NCBI GenBank assembly: GCA_021780075.1
Contig: JAJXZL010000019.1
Span: 1 to 33,510 of the forward strand
Source: Acidobacteriota bacterium
GTDB lineage: Bacteria > Acidobacteriota > Terriglobia > Terriglobales > Acidobacteriaceae
Length of the DNA stretch: 33,510 bases
Reading direction: 5' to 3'
The number at the start of each line of letters is the position of its first letter. The stretch's first letter is position 1. The position numbers and the translations under genes were made by a program. The notes beneath the pieces are model-generated. The model was not told the origin of the DNA. It did no database searches and saw only the letters and a program-made list of their open reading frames with translations. This document shows, one piece after another, positions 32,069 through 33,510 of this stretch.

Positions 32069-33510
32069 GTAAGTGGTTTTCCGTCCTTGCTCCAGTAGAA
32101 GGGTGCACTGACTGGGTACCCGGCTTGGTAGCCGCAGGCGTTTCCGGTTTGGCGGGAGACGCGCTGGAGGCTCTCGGCGTTAGATCATCGTCCTGATCGG
32201 CCAGGAACTGCTCGTCGGGAGAGTTGGCAATGGCCGCGCGCATGAAACCTGTCCAGATGGGCAGGGCCACGCGTGCGCCGGTTTCCTTTTCGCCCAGCGA
32301 CTCGCGACTGTCATAGCCCACCCAGACACCGCAGGTCACCGAGGGTGAGAAGCCAAGGAACCATGCGTCGGTAAAGTCGCTGGTAGTGCCCGTCTTGCCA
32401 CCCAGGGGATGGTCGAGTTGTGCGGCGGCAGCGCCGGTGCCGCTGCGCGTGACTTGCTCAAGAAGGACCATCATGGAGCGCGCCGTCTGCTGGCTGATGA
32501 CTTCGCTGACTTCGGGCCGGTCTTCCCAGAGAGTAATGCCGTCGTAGTTCTGGACCTTGCGGATGAGGCGCGGGGTAACGCGAATGCCGTCATTGGGAAA
32601 CACGGAGTAGGAGTCCACCTGCTGGACGAGGGTGATTTCAGCCGCACCCAGCGCAATGGGCAGGTAAGCGGGAATGTTTGTGGTGACGCCGAAGCGGTGG
32701 GCGAGGTCGATTACATTGCGAATGCCGACGCGCGCGGCCAGCTTGACGGCGGGAACGTTGCGCGATTCGGCAAAGGCCGTGGTAAGCGTGATGGCGCCCT
32801 TGAAGTCGTTTTCGTAGTTGTGCGGGGCATAGCCGCCAAAGTTCACCGGCGAGTCAACGATGATGTCCGTGGGCTTGGCGCCTTCCTCCATGGCGGTGGC
32901 GTAGACGTAGGGCTTGAAGCTGGAGCCAGTCTGGCGCTCGGCTTGGGTGGCGCGGTTGAACTGAGAGAGCGCGTAATCGCGTCCGCCAACCATGGCCAGC
33001 ACGTCGCCGGTGGTGTTGTCCATGGCGAGCAATGCGCCCTGCGCGCCGGAGTCCTGCTCCAGCGTTGCGCGGCGAGCGTTGCCCTCCATTGCATCCGTCA
33101 GGTGGATATAAATGATGTCGCCGGGCTTGACGAGTGTGTCGCCATAGCGCTGCCCGGTCCACTGCCAGTCCGAGGGCAACAGGATGACTTGGGTGGAGCC
33201 CACACGCGCCATAATCTGTAGCGGCATGGCACGCGTCACAAGAGCGTGGATGTAGTCGCCTGGACCGCTGCTGGTGGCCCAGTCGGGATGCCTGTAGTCG
33301 GCAAGGGTGAAGCCACCGGCGAGGACATTTTCAAGATTGCCCTTCCAGCCGCGACGGCGCTCGTAGGTTGCCAGACCGTCAGCTACGGCGCGGTTTGCGG
33401 TCTGCTGCAGGTCGAGGTCAAGTGTGGTTTCCACGCGCAGACCGGCCTCGTGGACCTGTTCGGCTCCGAAGCGCTTCTCAAGCTCGCGGCGCACTTCCTC
33501 CTGGAACCAC
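32016..33510 (-). CDS. Class A penicillin-binding protein (PBP1-type), C-terminal part
   Basis: The frame stays open to the window edge (…WFQEEVRRELEKRFG), so the N-terminal membrane anchor and glycosyltransferase domain lie outside. The 492 residues from the internal GTG at 33494 include the linker VETTLDLDLQQTANRAV and the transpeptidase domain: SSFK (residues 191-194, catalytic Ser191), SRN (245-247) and GGKTGTTSDFTDAWFLGF (KTGT 367-370). The C-terminal tail is Pro/Thr/Ser-rich. The complete enzyme polymerises and cross-links peptidoglycan outside the membrane. The true start is beyond 33510. Its last 53 bases overlap ribF tail to tail. Confidence 0.93.
   Translation of the reverse strand, partial: WFQEEVRRELEKRFGAEQVHEAGLRVETTLDLDLQQTANRAVADGLATYERRRGWKGNLENVLAGGFTLADYRHPDWATSSGPGDYIHALVTRAMPLQIMARVGSTQVILLPSDWQWTGQRYGDTLVKPGDIIYIHLTDAMEGNARRATLEQDSGAQGALLAMDNTTGDVLAMVGGRDYALSQFNRATQAERQTGSSFKPYVYATAMEEGAKPTDIIVDSPVNFGGYAPHNYENDFKGAITLTTAFAESRNVPAVKLAARVGIRNVIDLAHRFGVTTNIPAYLPIALGAAEITLVQQVDSYSVFPNDGIRVTPRLIRKVQNYDGITLWEDRPEVSEVISQQTARSMMVLLEQVTRSGTGAAAAQLDHPLGGKTGTTSDFTDAWFLGFSPSVTCGVWVGYDSRESLGEKETGARVALPIWTGFMRAAIANSPDEQFLADQDDDLTPRASSASPAKPETPAATKPGTQSVHPSTGARTENHLLNRPLPAGNTAAHALHP

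Overview
The window looks like a piece of an Acidobacteriota chromosome, most likely class Terriglobia (subdivision 1). This rests on the high-GC coding sequence with C/G-ending codons, the acidobacterial style of the RHS protein, a conserved protein (16575-17561) I associate with this phylum, a candidate membrane-spanning-lipid synthase, and several families of short palindromic repeats between genes. The assignment comes from remembered family features, not from a search. No rRNA, tRNA, CRISPR array or transposase was seen.

Layout. 1-2253: a helix-turn-helix regulator with a degenerate LexA-like C-terminus, convergent with replicative helicase dnaB. 2254-2768: intergenic repeats. 2769-5246: three coupled Tad-type pilus/surface genes (TadG-like, TadE-like, TadE-like) without the rest of a Tad machine. 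5845-9242: glycine cleavage genes gcvH-gcvPA-gcvPB, without gcvT. 9369-9662: a small muconolactone-isomerase-like protein. 9707-12879 and on to 14543: a Ste24-like membrane protease divergent from a translationally coupled pair of exported TldD/TldE-like proteins, one with an intact zinc site and one without. 14540-14989: a DUF1761 membrane protein. 15210-16279: a small protein coupled to lipoprotein RlpA (cell wall). 16575-17561: an exported acidobacterial protein. 17691-20016: a stand-alone, strongly expressed-looking radical SAM gene with its own promoter and terminator, best read as a tetraether/membrane-spanning-lipid synthase relative. 20416-21198: a multi-pass membrane protein.

21368-25197 is an accessory island. 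Two nearly identical 60-bp direct repeats flank an RHS gene that has lost its 5' end, a small zinc-ribbon membrane protein, a start-less NlpC/P60-like toxin-tip fragment and a signal-peptide protein. The DNA here is visibly richer in A/T than its surroundings. I read it as the decayed 3' end of a polymorphic RHS toxin locus with displaced tips and candidate immunity genes. The flanks (20100-20400 and 24980-25520) are packed with hairpin repeats that also occur near dnaB and inside the gcv operon.

25631-28385: two exported proteins on the minus strand, one with a chitobiase-C-like domain and one HExxH metallopeptidase. 28516-32068: a tight plus-strand operon ygfZ, DUF1844, PhnP-like phosphodiesterase, ribF. 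32016-33510: the C-terminal part of a class A penicillin-binding protein that runs off the window and overlaps ribF tail to tail.

Taken together this is mostly housekeeping and envelope biology. The least ordinary parts are the RHS island, the exported TldD/TldE-like pair, the radical SAM lipid enzyme, and the repeat network linking the intergenic regions.
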